From Cytophagaceae bacterium (lineage in GTDB: Bacteria; Bacteroidota; Bacteroidia; Cytophagales; Cytophagaceae), in contig JALONH010000011.1 of assembly GCA_025455005.1 (NCBI GenBank), positions 26,552-90,551 of the forward strand: a DNA stretch of 64,000 bases. The letters run 5' to 3'. A program made the position numbers and the translations under genes. The notes under the pieces were generated by a model, which worked only from the letters and a program-made list of their open reading frames with translations, had not been told where the DNA came from and searched no databases. This document shows, in pieces, positions 51,971 through 61,835 of the stretch (position 1 is its first letter; the number at the start of each line of letters is the position of its first letter).

Positions 51971-53266
51971 TTATTCTTTCACTAACACTACCTTCTCCCC
52001 TGTCTTTACCATCAACCACTCTTGAAATAACGCAGCTACTTTTTCCTGCTCTTTGCCTTCTATCTTATACAATACCAACAGTGGATAGGAAGTACTTATG
52101 GAATCTCCTGAAACTTTTAATCGCCCAACTTGAATACCCGAAATACTCGGAAATAACACATTGGACTCTTGTATAATATTTTTTACATTAACATCCAATT
52201 TCTGCAATCGTTCTCGCAAAACTTGAATCGTTGAATCTTTTTGCTCTAACAAGGCTTGATCTATTTTTGATTCTGCAATTATATTAGTATTCACTTCCCT
52301 TAAATCTTGTTTAATCACCAATTCCGAATTCTCGATCTCATAGAACTTTAATTTTTCATTAAACTCTTTCCACTCCGCTGCTGTATACACTTTGTTTAAA
52401 AAAGCAATTTCTATGGTTTTAGGATTTTTATAGAAATTAATCTTCTTATAAATAACCGTTCTACCAGCGGCTAAAAATTCTCTATCGATAAACAGCTCAA
52501 CTTTTTTAGTGTATTTTTTTTCTTGTAATAATCGATACGCTAAGTACGAACTCGGCACCAACATAATAATCATCAATAACAATATTGCTGACCCGATAAC
52601 CAAGCGTTGTTTGGGGCTTGGTATTTGAAGCATAGGATATTTTAAATAATATCGAACAATCAAATAGGTGGCGATACAGATGAAAAAGCAGTTTATCGTA
52701 TACAAATAAAAAGCCCCAAAGAAATAATCATAATGCCCTACAGCAATTCCATATCCTGCTGTACACAAAGGCGGCATTAAAGCTGTTGCTATAGCAACTC
52801 CAGGTATAGGATTGCCTTTTTCTACGCGTGTTATTGCCACTACTCCAACCAAACCACCAAAAAAGGCAATCATAACATCGTAAATATTAGGCGTTGTACG
52901 GGCTAATAATTCAGATTGGACTTCTTTAAAAGGACTAATAGAAAAGTAAAGTATCGCTACAGATAAACTAACTACAGTTGCAATTAGTAAATTTTTCATA
53001 GAGCGTTTAAACAAATAAAAATCGTGCATCCCTAATGCAAACCCTGCTCCTACTATAGGCCCCATTAAAGGAGAAATCAACATGGCACCTATGATAACGG
53101 CTGTCGAGTTCACATTCAATCCTACACAAGCAATAACAATCGCACAAGCCAATATCCAGATGTTAGCACCTCTAAACGAAATATTTGAGGTAACATTTTC
53201 TATTACTTTGGAACGATGTTCTTCTCCTGTGTTTAGACTGATAAAAGATAAAATACTATTTCTCAT
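51971..53266 (-). CDS. DUF389 membrane protein
   Basis: Inner-membrane protein of 431 residues. The DUF389 core (about 30-215) has six to seven membrane helices, including NIWILACAIVIACVGLNVNS, AVIIGAMLISPLMGPIVGAG, and IATALMPPLCTAGYGIAVGH, all typical. After another TM (VIGSAILLLMIIMLVPSSY) there is a soluble C-terminal domain of about 190 residues with a coiled-coil piece (QALLEQKDSTIQVLRERLQK). The function of DUF389 is unknown; transport has been suggested. It stands alone, with the ahcY gene before it and the transglutaminase gene 55 bases beyond its start, same strand. Confidence 0.88.
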   Translation of the reverse strand: MRNSILSFISLNTGEEHRSKVIENVTSNISFRGANIWILACAIVIACVGLNVNSTAVIIGAMLISPLMGPIVGAGFALGMHDFYLFKRSMKNLLIATVVSLSVAILYFSISPFKEVQSELLARTTPNIYDVMIAFFGGLVGVVAITRVEKGNPIPGVAIATALMPPLCTAGYGIAVGHYDYFFGAFYLYTINCFFICIATYLIVRYYLKYPMLQIPSPKQRLVIGSAILLLMIIMLVPSSYLAYRLLQEKKYTKKVELFIDREFLAAGRTVIYKKINFYKNPKTIEIAFLNKVYTAAEWKEFNEKLKFYEIENSELVIKQDLREVNTNIIAESKIDQALLEQKDSTIQVLRERLQKLDVNVKNIIQESNVLFPSISGIQVGRLKVSGDSISTSYPLLVLYKIEGKEQEKVAALFQEWLMVKTGEKVVLVKE

Positions 53267-53321
53267 GTATGGTTTATTTTATAACTAAACATACAAATTA
53301 AATAGGGCTTTATCAATTTGT

Positions 53322-56300
53322 TTACTTCCGCTTGATTTTTCTCATATCCAAAGTATGCGGAAACTCATGATCAATCTTAGGTGTTGGGATATCAATAATA
53401 TCGACTGCATGTACGTCGTGGTCAAAATAAATAGTACGACGATCGAGCGTCACATCGGATAAACCACTTGCGATCATTACTTCCGGTGTGTGACCGGTAT
53501 CGAAGAATCGACTAATACGTCGTGCTTCGGCTTCGTTACTGTTCACCGGGAAAGTAGTATAGTTTCGTCCACCCGGGTGTGCGACATGATACGTACATCC
53601 TCCAATAGATTTACCATTCCATGTATCCACTATATCTAACACTAAGGGCACATCTACTCCTATCGTTGGATGTAGGGCACTTGGCGGATTCCATGCTCGG
53701 TATTTTATTCCACATACATACATTCCTTGAACCAACGTAGATTGTAACGGAACTTTTACTCCATTACACGTTAATACATATCGAGCCTCATTAAAATTAC
53801 GAACAGTTACTTGAAGTCGTTCTAATGATGAATCTACATACCTGGAGGTACCTCCGCTCGACATTTCCTCCCCTAATACATGCCAAGGTTCTATAGCCGC
53901 TCTTACTTCCACTTCCATTTGCTTATACTGAACTCTTCCATGTACCGGAAATCTAAATTCAAAGAAGGGTTCAAACCAGTCCATTTGAAATGGATAACCA
54001 AATTGTTGCAACTCTTCTACCACCTCCTGTATGTCTTGTCGAACATAATGTGGCAATAAAAATTTATCGTGTAACTGCGTTCCCCAACGTATTAGATTGT
54101 GTGTATACGGTTCTTTCCAAAATCGTGCTACCAAGGCACGAATTAAAAGGATTTGCACCATACACATTTGATAATGCGGAGGCATTTCAAACGCTCTAAA
54201 CTCTAGAATACCAAGTCGACCTGAGGAAGAATCCGGCGAATACAATTTATCAATGCAAAATTCTGATCGGTGCGTATTTCCTGTAATGTCCGTTAATAGA
54301 TTTCGGAAGATGCGATCGACTAACCAAAAGGGAACATCCGGCGTTCCGGGTTCCGGCACTTGACTGAACGCAATCTCCAATTCGGATAATCGGTCCTCTC
54401 TACCTTCATCTACTCTCGGAGCTTGACTCGTAGGTCCTATAAACAATCCGGAAAACAAATACGATAAACCGGGATGGTGCTGCCAATATGTAATCAAACT
54501 GCGAAGCACGTCCGGTCGTCGGAGTATCGGACTATCGGCAGGTGTTTTTCCTCCTATTGTAATATGGTGTCCACCGCCTGTACCGGTGTGTTTCCCGTCC
54601 ACCATGAATTTTTCTGTACCTAAACGAGCCAAGCGGGCTTCTTCATACAAGACATTCATGTGGTGCAAACATTCTTTCCAATCTGAAGAAGGATGGATAT
54701 TCACTTCAATCACTCCCGGATCGGGAGATACTACTAACTTTTGTAAACGATTATCTTTAGGGGGCTCATACCCTTCGATACGGATGGGCAATTGTAACTT
54801 TTTAGCGGTACGCTCTATACAATATACTAAATCAACATAATGCTCTAAATAATCGACCGGTGGTAAGAATATATATAAGATACCTTCTCTTGCTTCAACA
54901 GAAACAGCGGTCTTAATGACTTCTACATATTGAGTTGGTTGAGCTCCTTTAGGGACTTCAACCGGTTTTGGTTTTGCTTCTTTTTCCGAGTCGGTCTCTT
55001 CTTCTGAATAAATAGTTTTCGGGACAATCGGAGGGTGCTCTATTATATTACCATACCGTGCTTCGATTCGAGTATCGATATCGTCCCACGATGAAATGTT
55101 TTCGAACAAACTTCTGTCTACCGGATCGAGTGCATATTCCGGTGGCACTTCCGGTAAAGTTTTTAAAGGCAATCTTAAACCAATAGGGGAATTTCCCGGA
55201 AGTAAAAACAGTTGGTTCCGTCTTATCTCCCAAGGAACACTTTTCCATTGTTGGATGTGATAGTTCCAACGCAAGGGCATCATATACCCCACCGGTGATT
55301 GTATCCCTTTATCCAGTAAATCCGCCAAGGTCTTTCGTTCGTATCCATCTTCTAAGGTGTATTCTAATGGATTGATGTTAACCGGGCTTTTATTTTCTGT
55401 CCATAAGAAATAAAAGACATCTTCATACACCGGTGTTACGGTATCAGTGGAAACGGCTAAACAACGAGCCAACTCTTCCATAAACAACTTAGCATCGGCT
55501 GTCGTATACTTCGCTTCAATTGATTCGTGGGCCATCCATTGTACTTCTTTCCAAAATGGTTTACCGTCCTTCATCCAATAAAGGGCATACTGCCAACGAG
55601 GTAAGGCCTCGCCGGGATACCATTTACCTTGACCATAATGGATCATACCTTGAGGACCGAATTTTTCACGCAAGCGGTAAATTAAATCATGCGATAAAAT
55701 ACGTTTTTCTTTCCCATCCGCTTCGCTGTTCCACTGCGCAGATTCCATATCATCAATCGAAACAAATGTAGGCTCCCCGCCCATCGTCATCCGTACATCG
55801 GATGCTTGCAAATCGGCTTCTACTTGATACCCGGTAGCTAGAATCGAAGCCCACGTCACATCGGTATAAGGTTTTGTCACTCGAGGTTCTTCGCGTAACC
55901 GACGAACAGAATTGTCAAAATGAAATAGGGTTTCACAATAATCGACAGCACCTACCACCGGCGCTGCCGCAGCGTAGTGTGGTGTACAAGCTAAAGGAAT
56001 ATGACCTTCACCGGCAAATAATCCGGATGTAGCATCTAATCCAATCCAACCCGCACCGGGTACATATACTTCCGTCCAAGCATGTAAATCCGTAAAATCA
56101 GCCTCCGGTCCACTTGGCCCATCCAATGCAGGTTGATCCGCCGTGAGTTGAACCAAATATCCGGATACAAATCGAGCAGCTAAACCCAGATGACGTAAAA
56201 CTTGCACCAGTAACCATGCAAAATCACGACAAGACCCGCTGCGAAGGGTGATGGTTTCTTCACAGCTTTGTACACCCGGCTCCATACGGACCGTATAGGA

Positions 56301-56768
56301 TAACTGCCGGTATACCCATTGATTAATAAAAACTAAAAAATCAACCGTGTTCATCGGGTCTTTGGGTATAGAAGCCACCCAAGACTGAAGAAGCGGACCA
56401 TTTTCTTGTATTTCTAAGTAGGGAATTAATTCCTTTTGTAGATGCTCTGCATACGTAAACGGAATTTTTTCGGCTGTGGGTTCTAAGAAAAAATCAAAGG
56501 GATTAATAACCACCATGTTGGCAATGACTTCTACATCCACTTTTAATTCTCTGGTTGGTTCAGGAAATACGATGCGGGCTTGATAATTACCAAAGGGATC
56601 CTGTTGCCAATGTATAAAATGATTTTTAGGTTCAATGTTAAACGAATACGCTTCGATAGGAGTTCTGGAGTGTACGGCTGGGCGTAAACGAAATATATGA
56701 GGTGATAAATTAACCAAGCGATCGTAGGAGTACGTCGTGGTATGTCGTATGGCTACACGTATGCCCAT
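53322..56768 (-). CDS. Transglutaminase-like protease fused to DUF2126 (putative amidoligase)
   Basis: Giant protein of 1148 residues. N-terminal: bacterial transglutaminase-like domain (VAIRHTTTYSYDRLVNLSPH at the start; catalytic Cys180 in LRSGSCRDFAWLL, His229 in DLHAWTEVY, Asp245 in GLDATSG). Linker with Pro/Glu/Lys at about 600. C-terminal about 500 residues: DUF2126, with DGKHTGTGGGHHITIGG and EFRAFEMPPHYQM, predicted from family studies to be a glutamine-synthetase-fold carboxylate-amine ligase. The pair would cut and make isopeptide-type bonds in a peptide tag system. In other phyla the fusion clusters with a circularly permuted ATP-grasp and an alpha-E domain gene; neither is here. 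No signal peptide. Confidence 0.87.
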   Translation of the reverse strand: MGIRVAIRHTTTYSYDRLVNLSPHIFRLRPAVHSRTPIEAYSFNIEPKNHFIHWQQDPFGNYQARIVFPEPTRELKVDVEVIANMVVINPFDFFLEPTAEKIPFTYAEHLQKELIPYLEIQENGPLLQSWVASIPKDPMNTVDFLVFINQWVYRQLSYTVRMEPGVQSCEETITLRSGSCRDFAWLLVQVLRHLGLAARFVSGYLVQLTADQPALDGPSGPEADFTDLHAWTEVYVPGAGWIGLDATSGLFAGEGHIPLACTPHYAAAAPVVGAVDYCETLFHFDNSVRRLREEPRVTKPYTDVTWASILATGYQVEADLQASDVRMTMGGEPTFVSIDDMESAQWNSEADGKEKRILSHDLIYRLREKFGPQGMIHYGQGKWYPGEALPRWQYALYWMKDGKPFWKEVQWMAHESIEAKYTTADAKLFMEELARCLAVSTDTVTPVYEDVFYFLWTENKSPVNINPLEYTLEDGYERKTLADLLDKGIQSPVGYMMPLRWNYHIQQWKSVPWEIRRNQLFLLPGNSPIGLRLPLKTLPEVPPEYALDPVDRSLFENISSWDDIDTRIEARYGNIIEHPPIVPKTIYSEEETDSEKEAKPKPVEVPKGAQPTQYVEVIKTAVSVEAREGILYIFLPPVDYLEHYVDLVYCIERTAKKLQLPIRIEGYEPPKDNRLQKLVVSPDPGVIEVNIHPSSDWKECLHHMNVLYEEARLARLGTEKFMVDGKHTGTGGGHHITIGGKTPADSPILRRPDVLRSLITYWQHHPGLSYLFSGLFIGPTSQAPRVDEGREDRLSELEIAFSQVPEPGTPDVPFWLVDRIFRNLLTDITGNTHRSEFCIDKLYSPDSSSGRLGILEFRAFEMPPHYQMCMVQILLIRALVARFWKEPYTHNLIRWGTQLHDKFLLPHYVRQDIQEVVEELQQFGYPFQMDWFEPFFEFRFPVHGRVQYKQMEVEVRAAIEPWHVLGEEMSSGGTSRYVDSSLERLQVTVRNFNEARYVLTCNGVKVPLQSTLVQGMYVCGIKYRAWNPPSALHPTIGVDVPLVLDIVDTWNGKSIGGCTYHVAHPGGRNYTTFPVNSNEAEARRISRFFDTGHTPEVMIASGLSDVTLDRRTIYFDHDVHAVDIIDIPTPKIDHEFPHTLDMRKIKRK

Positions 56769-56903
56769 AGAATAAATTCGTTTAATGATTCGTTGAAAGG
56801 GTTTCTACAAGTAAATCCTTTTTATGGTCTTTACAATATTTTTACAATTTTTTAATTATTTTTATTGAATAATGGAATATTAATATCAAAAAAATACAAC
56901 TCT

Positions 56904-57911
56904 GTGTCTAAGGTCATCCGTCGTTTAGTACTTTCCAGAACCGATAGTATCGGAGATGTTGTCGTATCCTTAACGACAGCTGCTTATCTTAAAAAACTAT
57001 ACCCTGACCTATTCCTTTACTTTATTGGACGCTCCTATACACAGGCCATTATTGAAGCCTGCCCGTATGTGGACCAATTCTTAGACCGCGATACTATAGT
57101 AACCAATAAGGGATTACCTCCTACCGTTCAAGCAGACGCTATCGTCTACTTATTCCCTGATAAAACACTCGCTACTTGTATCGGTCGGAGTGTCCCTATC
57201 CGGGTGGGAACTGCTCACCGACTTTTTCACTGGTGGACATGTACTCGACGTGTGTTTTTTAATCGAAGTCGATCGCCTTTACATGAAGCTCAACTGAATT
57301 TTTATTTACTTCAGTCTTTATTCGGCATGGAGATTCCAAGTTTAGACCAATTGAAACAGTTCACCTTATTACAGGCCGTTCCGGCTCCATCCGGTGCAGG
57401 TATTCCTTTTCCCGACACTAAAATAAAGATCATTCTGCATCCTAAATCTAAAGGTAGTGCCCGAGAATGGCCTATTGAACAGTATAAAGCCGTCTGCTCT
57501 TTGTTATCTCCGGAAAAGTATCAAATCTATATCAGTGGCACTGCCGCCGAAGGACAACTCATACTGGAAACGTGTTCGGAATTGTTTTCATTCCCTCATG
57601 TTATAAATATTACCGGTAAACTTTCTTTATCAGAATTTATTCAAACCATTCAACGCTGTGATGTACTGGTTGCCTGCAGCACAGGTCCATTACATATTGC
57701 AGCCGCTTTACAAAAAAAAGCCATCGGTATCTACCCGCCGATACGTCCCATGCATCCCGGTCGGTGGGCACCTCTAGGTTCATTATCCGAAGTAGCGGTA
57801 CTGGACAAAGACTGCTCCGATTGTCGCACTACCGGGCCTTGTGCCTGCATAGCTTCTATCACTCCTTCTTATATTGTTAACCGTATTGTCGCTTATGAAC
57901 CTACCCGTTAG
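56904..57911 (+). CDS. Glycosyltransferase family 9 (heptosyltransferase-like)
   Basis: LPS core-type heptosyltransferase fold, about 335 residues. Seen: RRLVLSRTDSIGDVVVSLTT at the start (family pattern of R...IGDVV), ILHPKSKGSAREWPIEQYKA, the sugar-nucleotide motif LVACSTGPLHIAAALQKKAIG and YPPIRPMHPGRWAPLG. The frame is open from TTG 56865; I choose GTG 56904 because it places the start just before VIRRLVLSRTDSIGD, but TTG at 56865 cannot be excluded. It overlaps the GT2 gene by 17 bases. Part of a LOS/LPS assembly cluster. Confidence 0.82.
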   Translation: MSKVIRRLVLSRTDSIGDVVVSLTTAAYLKKLYPDLFLYFIGRSYTQAIIEACPYVDQFLDRDTIVTNKGLPPTVQADAIVYLFPDKTLATCIGRSVPIRVGTAHRLFHWWTCTRRVFFNRSRSPLHEAQLNFYLLQSLFGMEIPSLDQLKQFTLLQAVPAPSGAGIPFPDTKIKIILHPKSKGSAREWPIEQYKAVCSLLSPEKYQIYISGTAAEGQLILETCSELFSFPHVINITGKLSLSEFIQTIQRCDVLVACSTGPLHIAAALQKKAIGIYPPIRPMHPGRWAPLGSLSEVAVLDKDCSDCRTTGPCACIASITPSYIVNRIVAYEPTR

Positions 57912-58650
57912 TGCTGTCCTCATTACGTTTAATGAAGCAGAAGGCATTCAACGCTGCATCGACTCCTTACAATGGTGCGACGAAATTATAGTAATCGATT
58001 CGGGAAGTACCGATGCAACTGTTTCGATTTGTGAAGCAGCAGGATGTACCGTACTCCATCAACCTTTTTTAGGATTTGGAGAACAAAAACGATTTGCCGT
58101 CGCACAGGCTCGTCACCACTGGGTGTTAAGTATCGATGCCGATGAAGTGTGTACTCCTGCTCTAGCTGAAGAAATACGTAAGCTGTTGCGGACAACACCG
58201 ACCTTCGATGCATATGCACTTCCCAGACAATTATTTTTTTATGGACGTGCTTTTACTTATGGAAGAGAAAGTAAGCAATATCAAATACGTCTGTTTGATC
58301 GATCTAAAACGAATTTTAACTCCTCTGCTGTTCATGAAAAAGTAGATATCGAATCATTTGGCAAACTATCGAACGTGCTCTTACACTACAGTTATAAAGA
58401 CCTTCACCATTATTTTGAAAAATTCAATACCTATACAAGCAAAGGAGCAGACGTTTTAGCAGAAAAAGGAAAACATCGAAGTCCTATTTTGATTTTCCTC
58501 TTTTTCCCTTGGTACTTTTTTAAGTTTTATATACTCGAACGAAATTTTTTAAATGGATTTGCCGGTTGGGTGTGGGCCAGTGTGTCTACTTTTTATGTTA
58601 TGGTCAAATATAGTAAACATCATGAAACCCGCTCTGCTAAAGGGCGCTGA
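57895..58650 (+). CDS. Glycosyltransferase family 2 (WaaE/KdtX-like)
   Basis: Inverting family 2 glycosyltransferase of about 252 residues, likely adding a sugar to the LPS inner core. Start at the ATG 57895 (MNLPVSAVLITFNEAEGIQR). Seen: IVIDSGSTDATVSICEAAGC (DSGS nucleotide motif), VLSIDADEVCTPALAEEI (DAD metal motif) and the acceptor loop RQLFFYGRAFTYGRESKQ, YQIRLFDRS. The C-terminal hydrophobic stretches (SPILIFLFFPWYFFKFY and GWVWASVSTFYVMV) suggest membrane association. Its end overlaps the convergent O-antigen-ligase-like gene by 31 bases. Confidence 0.87.
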   Translation: MNLPVSAVLITFNEAEGIQRCIDSLQWCDEIIVIDSGSTDATVSICEAAGCTVLHQPFLGFGEQKRFAVAQARHHWVLSIDADEVCTPALAEEIRKLLRTTPTFDAYALPRQLFFYGRAFTYGRESKQYQIRLFDRSKTNFNSSAVHEKVDIESFGKLSNVLLHYSYKDLHHYFEKFNTYTSKGADVLAEKGKHRSPILIFLFFPWYFFKFYILERNFLNGFAGWVWASVSTFYVMVKYSKHHETRSAKGR

Positions 58651-59888
58651 GCAACCGCTTTCCAATAGGCCAAGCCTACTAAATAACTGGCGATAAAAAC
58701 CCCTTGTTGAATTTCTAATGTAGCTTCAGATAAAAAAGAAGAGTACAACGACACCAGGACAATCACAACCGGAATATCCTGAAATATATTTTTTATCATC
58801 AAGGGTATGGACAACAAGGCGATAAACACCAGTAAACCGGGGATGCCTAATATTAACAGTATATAGATAAATTGGTTATGAGGGATCAATCGGTTATGCG
58901 GTTCTATCTCCGGATAATGTTGAGCATAATACGCTTGCATTACTTGCTGAGCATCACCGCTTCCTACACCTGTCCATAAATGATCTTTGGCTATCTCCCA
59001 CCCTATTTTCATAGATAATAAGCGATTGCCATCCGAATAATTATTTACGTTTTTCCCGGATGTAAAACGTCCTACATCCTGTTTCATGTAATGGGCTTTA
59101 TTGCGCAAAGAAGGGCTAAACCAATACAAAGCGCCGCCTATCAGCAATAGAATGGGGAAAGCCCATAAATAGCGGTAGGATTTAGTATAAAAAACCTGTG
59201 CTAGAATAACGGTTATCCATCCTGCATATAAAGCCAATAAGCCACTGCGTACGGCCAAAATATGCAAGAAGATAAACAAGAATACTGCTACAGCATATAA
59301 AAAAGGAGCACGAATAAACTTCCATTGAAAGTTTTCTCGACCTAATTGAACAGCAAACGCTATAGCAATCGAAACAATCAGACTATACCGAATATGAGGA
59401 ATAACGACCGGAAGTGTTTTAGCATGTTTGTATGACTCCGTTATTTCTTCGAAGTGAAAAGCATAATACAATAAACTACCGGCTGCGGTGGCAGCAGCCG
59501 TAAGGACAATCCCTAAGAATATCCATTGTAGAGTTCGATAGGATATAACAGGAGACAGACAATACATCCCTATCGGTAGCGCTAAGAGCGGTAACTTGAC
59601 CTGACATCGTGTCCATCCATAATCAAAATCGGATGTCCAGAAGAGGCCGATAAAATAAAGGACGGCTAATGGAGCGAATTGAAACCACATACGTCGATCA
59701 CCGGGATAAGAAAAGGAAGGAGAAGTGAAAAACACGAAGAGTCCACACAATATTATGGCGATCATTCCGACACTAAGAAGAGCACGACTACGTTCATTAA
59801 ATATACCCAAGAGTATCACAACGGATACGATTCCCAGAATTAAATCTAAGTGCTTATATATGAATTGTATAGTTTTATTTTCGGACAT
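58620..59888 (-). CDS. O-antigen ligase family membrane protein
   Basis: Polytopic inner-membrane protein, about 422 residues from the ATG at 59888 (MSENKTIQFIYKHLDLILGI); the frame runs to 59909. About ten hydrophobic helices, with the Wzy/WaaL-type periplasmic loop: NVNNYSDGNRLLSMKIGWEI, LWTGVGSGDAQQVM and RLIPHNQFIYILLILG, where the Arg, His and Asn residues of the ligase family sit. It joins polysaccharide to lipid A core or polymerises repeats. It faces the GT9-GT2 pair and overlaps the GT2 end by 31 bases. Exact substrate unknown. Confidence 0.83.
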   Translation of the reverse strand: MSENKTIQFIYKHLDLILGIVSVVILLGIFNERSRALLSVGMIAIILCGLFVFFTSPSFSYPGDRRMWFQFAPLAVLYFIGLFWTSDFDYGWTRCQVKLPLLALPIGMYCLSPVISYRTLQWIFLGIVLTAAATAAGSLLYYAFHFEEITESYKHAKTLPVVIPHIRYSLIVSIAIAFAVQLGRENFQWKFIRAPFLYAVAVFLFIFLHILAVRSGLLALYAGWITVILAQVFYTKSYRYLWAFPILLLIGGALYWFSPSLRNKAHYMKQDVGRFTSGKNVNNYSDGNRLLSMKIGWEIAKDHLWTGVGSGDAQQVMQAYYAQHYPEIEPHNRLIPHNQFIYILLILGIPGLLVFIALLSIPLMIKNIFQDIPVVIVLVSLYSSFLSEATLEIQQGVFIASYLVGLAYWKAVAQRPLAERVS

Positions 59889-60013
59889 GGCAACGTGGTT
59901 TTTACCCAATTGTAAGGTTAAAAATACTATTTATTTTGGTTTTACAGAGGTAAAATAGCGAGCTGAGGCTTTAAAAAAAGTGTATATTTAAGTTTTAAAG
60001 AAAAACTCATCCC

Positions 60014-60619
60014 ATGAGTGTAGAAAACAAAAGAGTATTTGCATCCAAACAAGAAAAAGATGCGTTGTTTGAATCGGAGTTTATGCATTTGTTAACTCCC
60101 CTATACAATTTTGCTTTTCGTTTGACGTATGATGAAGATGACGCGCATGATTTAGTACAAGAGACCTATCTTAAGGCCTATCGTTTTTTTGAATCGTACG
60201 AAAAAGGTACCAATGCCAAAGCTTGGATGTTTCGTATTTTAAAAAACACCTTCATCAACGAATACCGCAAAAAAAGTAAAGAGCCCAATAAAATAGATTA
60301 TCAAGAAGTAGAATCGTATTACAATTCAGACGATGTAGACGAACCTATGACGAGTGATCTGCGGGTAGACGCTTTTAAGGACATGATTGGTGATGAAGTA
60401 GCCAATGCCTTGAATGCTTTAGACGTTGATTTTAGAACGATTATTATTCTATGCGATTTAGAAGGATTCTCGTACGAAGAAATGGCTAAGATTTTAGATA
60501 TACCTATAGGTACAGTTCGTTCCCGATTACATCGAGCAAGGCACTTATTGAAAGAAAAGTTGCGGAGTTATGCGAAGACCATGGGATATTCCGATTCAAA
60601 AGAGGAGGGAGAAGACTAA
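60014..60619 (+). CDS. RNA polymerase sigma-70 family (ECF) sigma factor
   Basis: 201-residue sigma factor. Region 2: LTPLYNFAFRLTYDEDDAHD and DLVQETYLKAYRFF, then AWMFRILKNTFINEYRKKSK; region 4: LDVDFRTIIILCDLEGFSYE and EMAKILDIPIGTVRSRLHRA. No adjacent anti-sigma factor gene, which an ECF gene would often have. Next gene gmk begins on the base after this stop, so the sigma factor and the nucleotide/NAD genes are one transcript. Its control mechanism is not visible; the N-terminal 15 residues and the acidic middle linker (YYNSDDVDEPMTSD) may matter. Confidence 0.92.
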   Translation: MSVENKRVFASKQEKDALFESEFMHLLTPLYNFAFRLTYDEDDAHDLVQETYLKAYRFFESYEKGTNAKAWMFRILKNTFINEYRKKSKEPNKIDYQEVESYYNSDDVDEPMTSDLRVDAFKDMIGDEVANALNALDVDFRTIIILCDLEGFSYEEMAKILDIPIGTVRSRLHRARHLLKEKLRSYAKTMGYSDSKEEGED

Positions 60620-61189
60620 ATGGACGGCAAACTTATCATATTTTCAGCACCTTCCGGTTCAGGCAAGACAACGATTGTACAGCATTTGTTAAAAGAGAAT
60701 GCCAACTTGGGCTTTTCCATTTCTGCCTGCACTCGACCTATGCGGGAGAGTAAAGAGGCAAATGGTAAAGATTATTATTTTTTAACGGTAGAAGATTTTA
60801 GAGAACGTATTGCCAAAAATGAATTTGCCGAGTGGGAGGAAGTATATCCGGGTCGTTACTACGGAACGTTGCGTTCCGAGATTCAACGCTTGTGGGATAT
60901 GGGCAAACATGTGTTGTTTGATGTGGATGTAAAAGGAGGACTCAATTTAAAAAAGCAATTTGGAGACAAGGCATTATCTGTTTTTGTAAAAGTTCCCTCG
61001 TTAGAAGAATTAGAGAAACGATTAAAAGAGCGTAACACAGAATCGGCGGAGAGTTTAGCCACTCGACTAGAGAAAGTTCGGTATGAGTCTTCGTTTCAGG
61101 ACCAATTTGATGTGGTGTTGGTGAACGATGATTTAGACCTTACCTTAAAAAATGCACAAACATTAGTACAAGACTTTGTGCGGGAATGA
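60620..61189 (+). CDS. gmk: Guanylate kinase
   Basis: Phosphorylates GMP to GDP with ATP. 189 residues. P-loop [17 protein letters not shown], then [21 protein letters not shown] with GMP contacts, [16 protein letters not shown], and [19 protein letters not shown]. Start ATG immediately after the sigma-factor stop. The stop overlaps nadD by 4 bases. Essential for GTP and (p)ppGpp pools. Confidence 0.96.
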   Translation: MDGKLIIFSAPSGSGKTTIVQHLLKENANLGFSISACTRPMRESKEANGKDYYFLTVEDFRERIAKNEFAEWEEVYPGRYYGTLRSEIQRLWDMGKHVLFDVDVKGGLNLKKQFGDKALSVFVKVPSLEELEKRLKERNTESAESLATRLEKVRYESSFQDQFDVVLVNDDLDLTLKNAQTLVQDFVRE

Positions 61190-61761
61190 AACGCGTAGGG
61201 TTATTTTTTGGATCCTTTAACCCTATACATGTAGGACATTTAATCATTGCCAATTGTGTAGTAGCGAAGGCCGACTTAGATGAACTCTGGTTTGTGGTAT
61301 CGCCCCAAAATCCGTTTAAGAAATCCAATTCTTTATTACATGAATTTGACCGCTTGGATATGGTACGAGCGGCGATAGGTGATAATCCCACATTTCAAGC
61401 TGTCGATATTGAGTTCCAACTTCCTAAGCCAAGTTATACCATAGATACGTTGACGGTATTGCAAGACAAGTACCCTAACTATTGCTTTCATTTATTAATA
61501 GGGGGAGATAATGTAGCGCAGTTTCATCAATGGAAGAATGCGGAAAAGATTTTAGACTATTTTAAATTAATCGTGTATCCCAGACCGGGACAGAACATAG
61601 AGTCATTACAAAATCACCCGAATGTGCAGGTAGTAGATGCACCTTTGCTAGACATCTCCGCTACGTATATTAGACAGTTATTGAAAGATGGTAAATCGAT
61701 TCGTTACTTAGTAGCGGAAGAGGTGGAGGAGATGATTAAATCGAGGGGGTATTATTTGTAG
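61186..61761 (+). CDS. nadD: Nicotinate-nucleotide adenylyltransferase
   Basis: Transfers AMP from ATP to nicotinate mononucleotide, the penultimate step of NAD synthesis. 191 residues. Nucleotidyltransferase motifs: [20 protein letters not shown] with the HxGH (HVGH) site, [26 protein letters not shown], and near the end [20 protein letters not shown] (the SxTxxR-like site). ATG overlaps the gmk stop (ATGA). Third gene of the sigma-gmk-nadD operon. Confidence 0.95.
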   Translation: MKRVGLFFGSFNPIHVGHLIIANCVVAKADLDELWFVVSPQNPFKKSNSLLHEFDRLDMVRAAIGDNPTFQAVDIEFQLPKPSYTIDTLTVLQDKYPNYCFHLLIGGDNVAQFHQWKNAEKILDYFKLIVYPRPGQNIESLQNHPNVQVVDAPLLDISATYIRQLLKDGKSIRYLVAEEVEEMIKSRGYYL

Positions 61762-61835
61762 TATAGGTAAACTTTTAATAATTTACATATAATAATTATT
61801 TCTTAAGTACTAAAGTATCACAGGTTGCGTGCATC

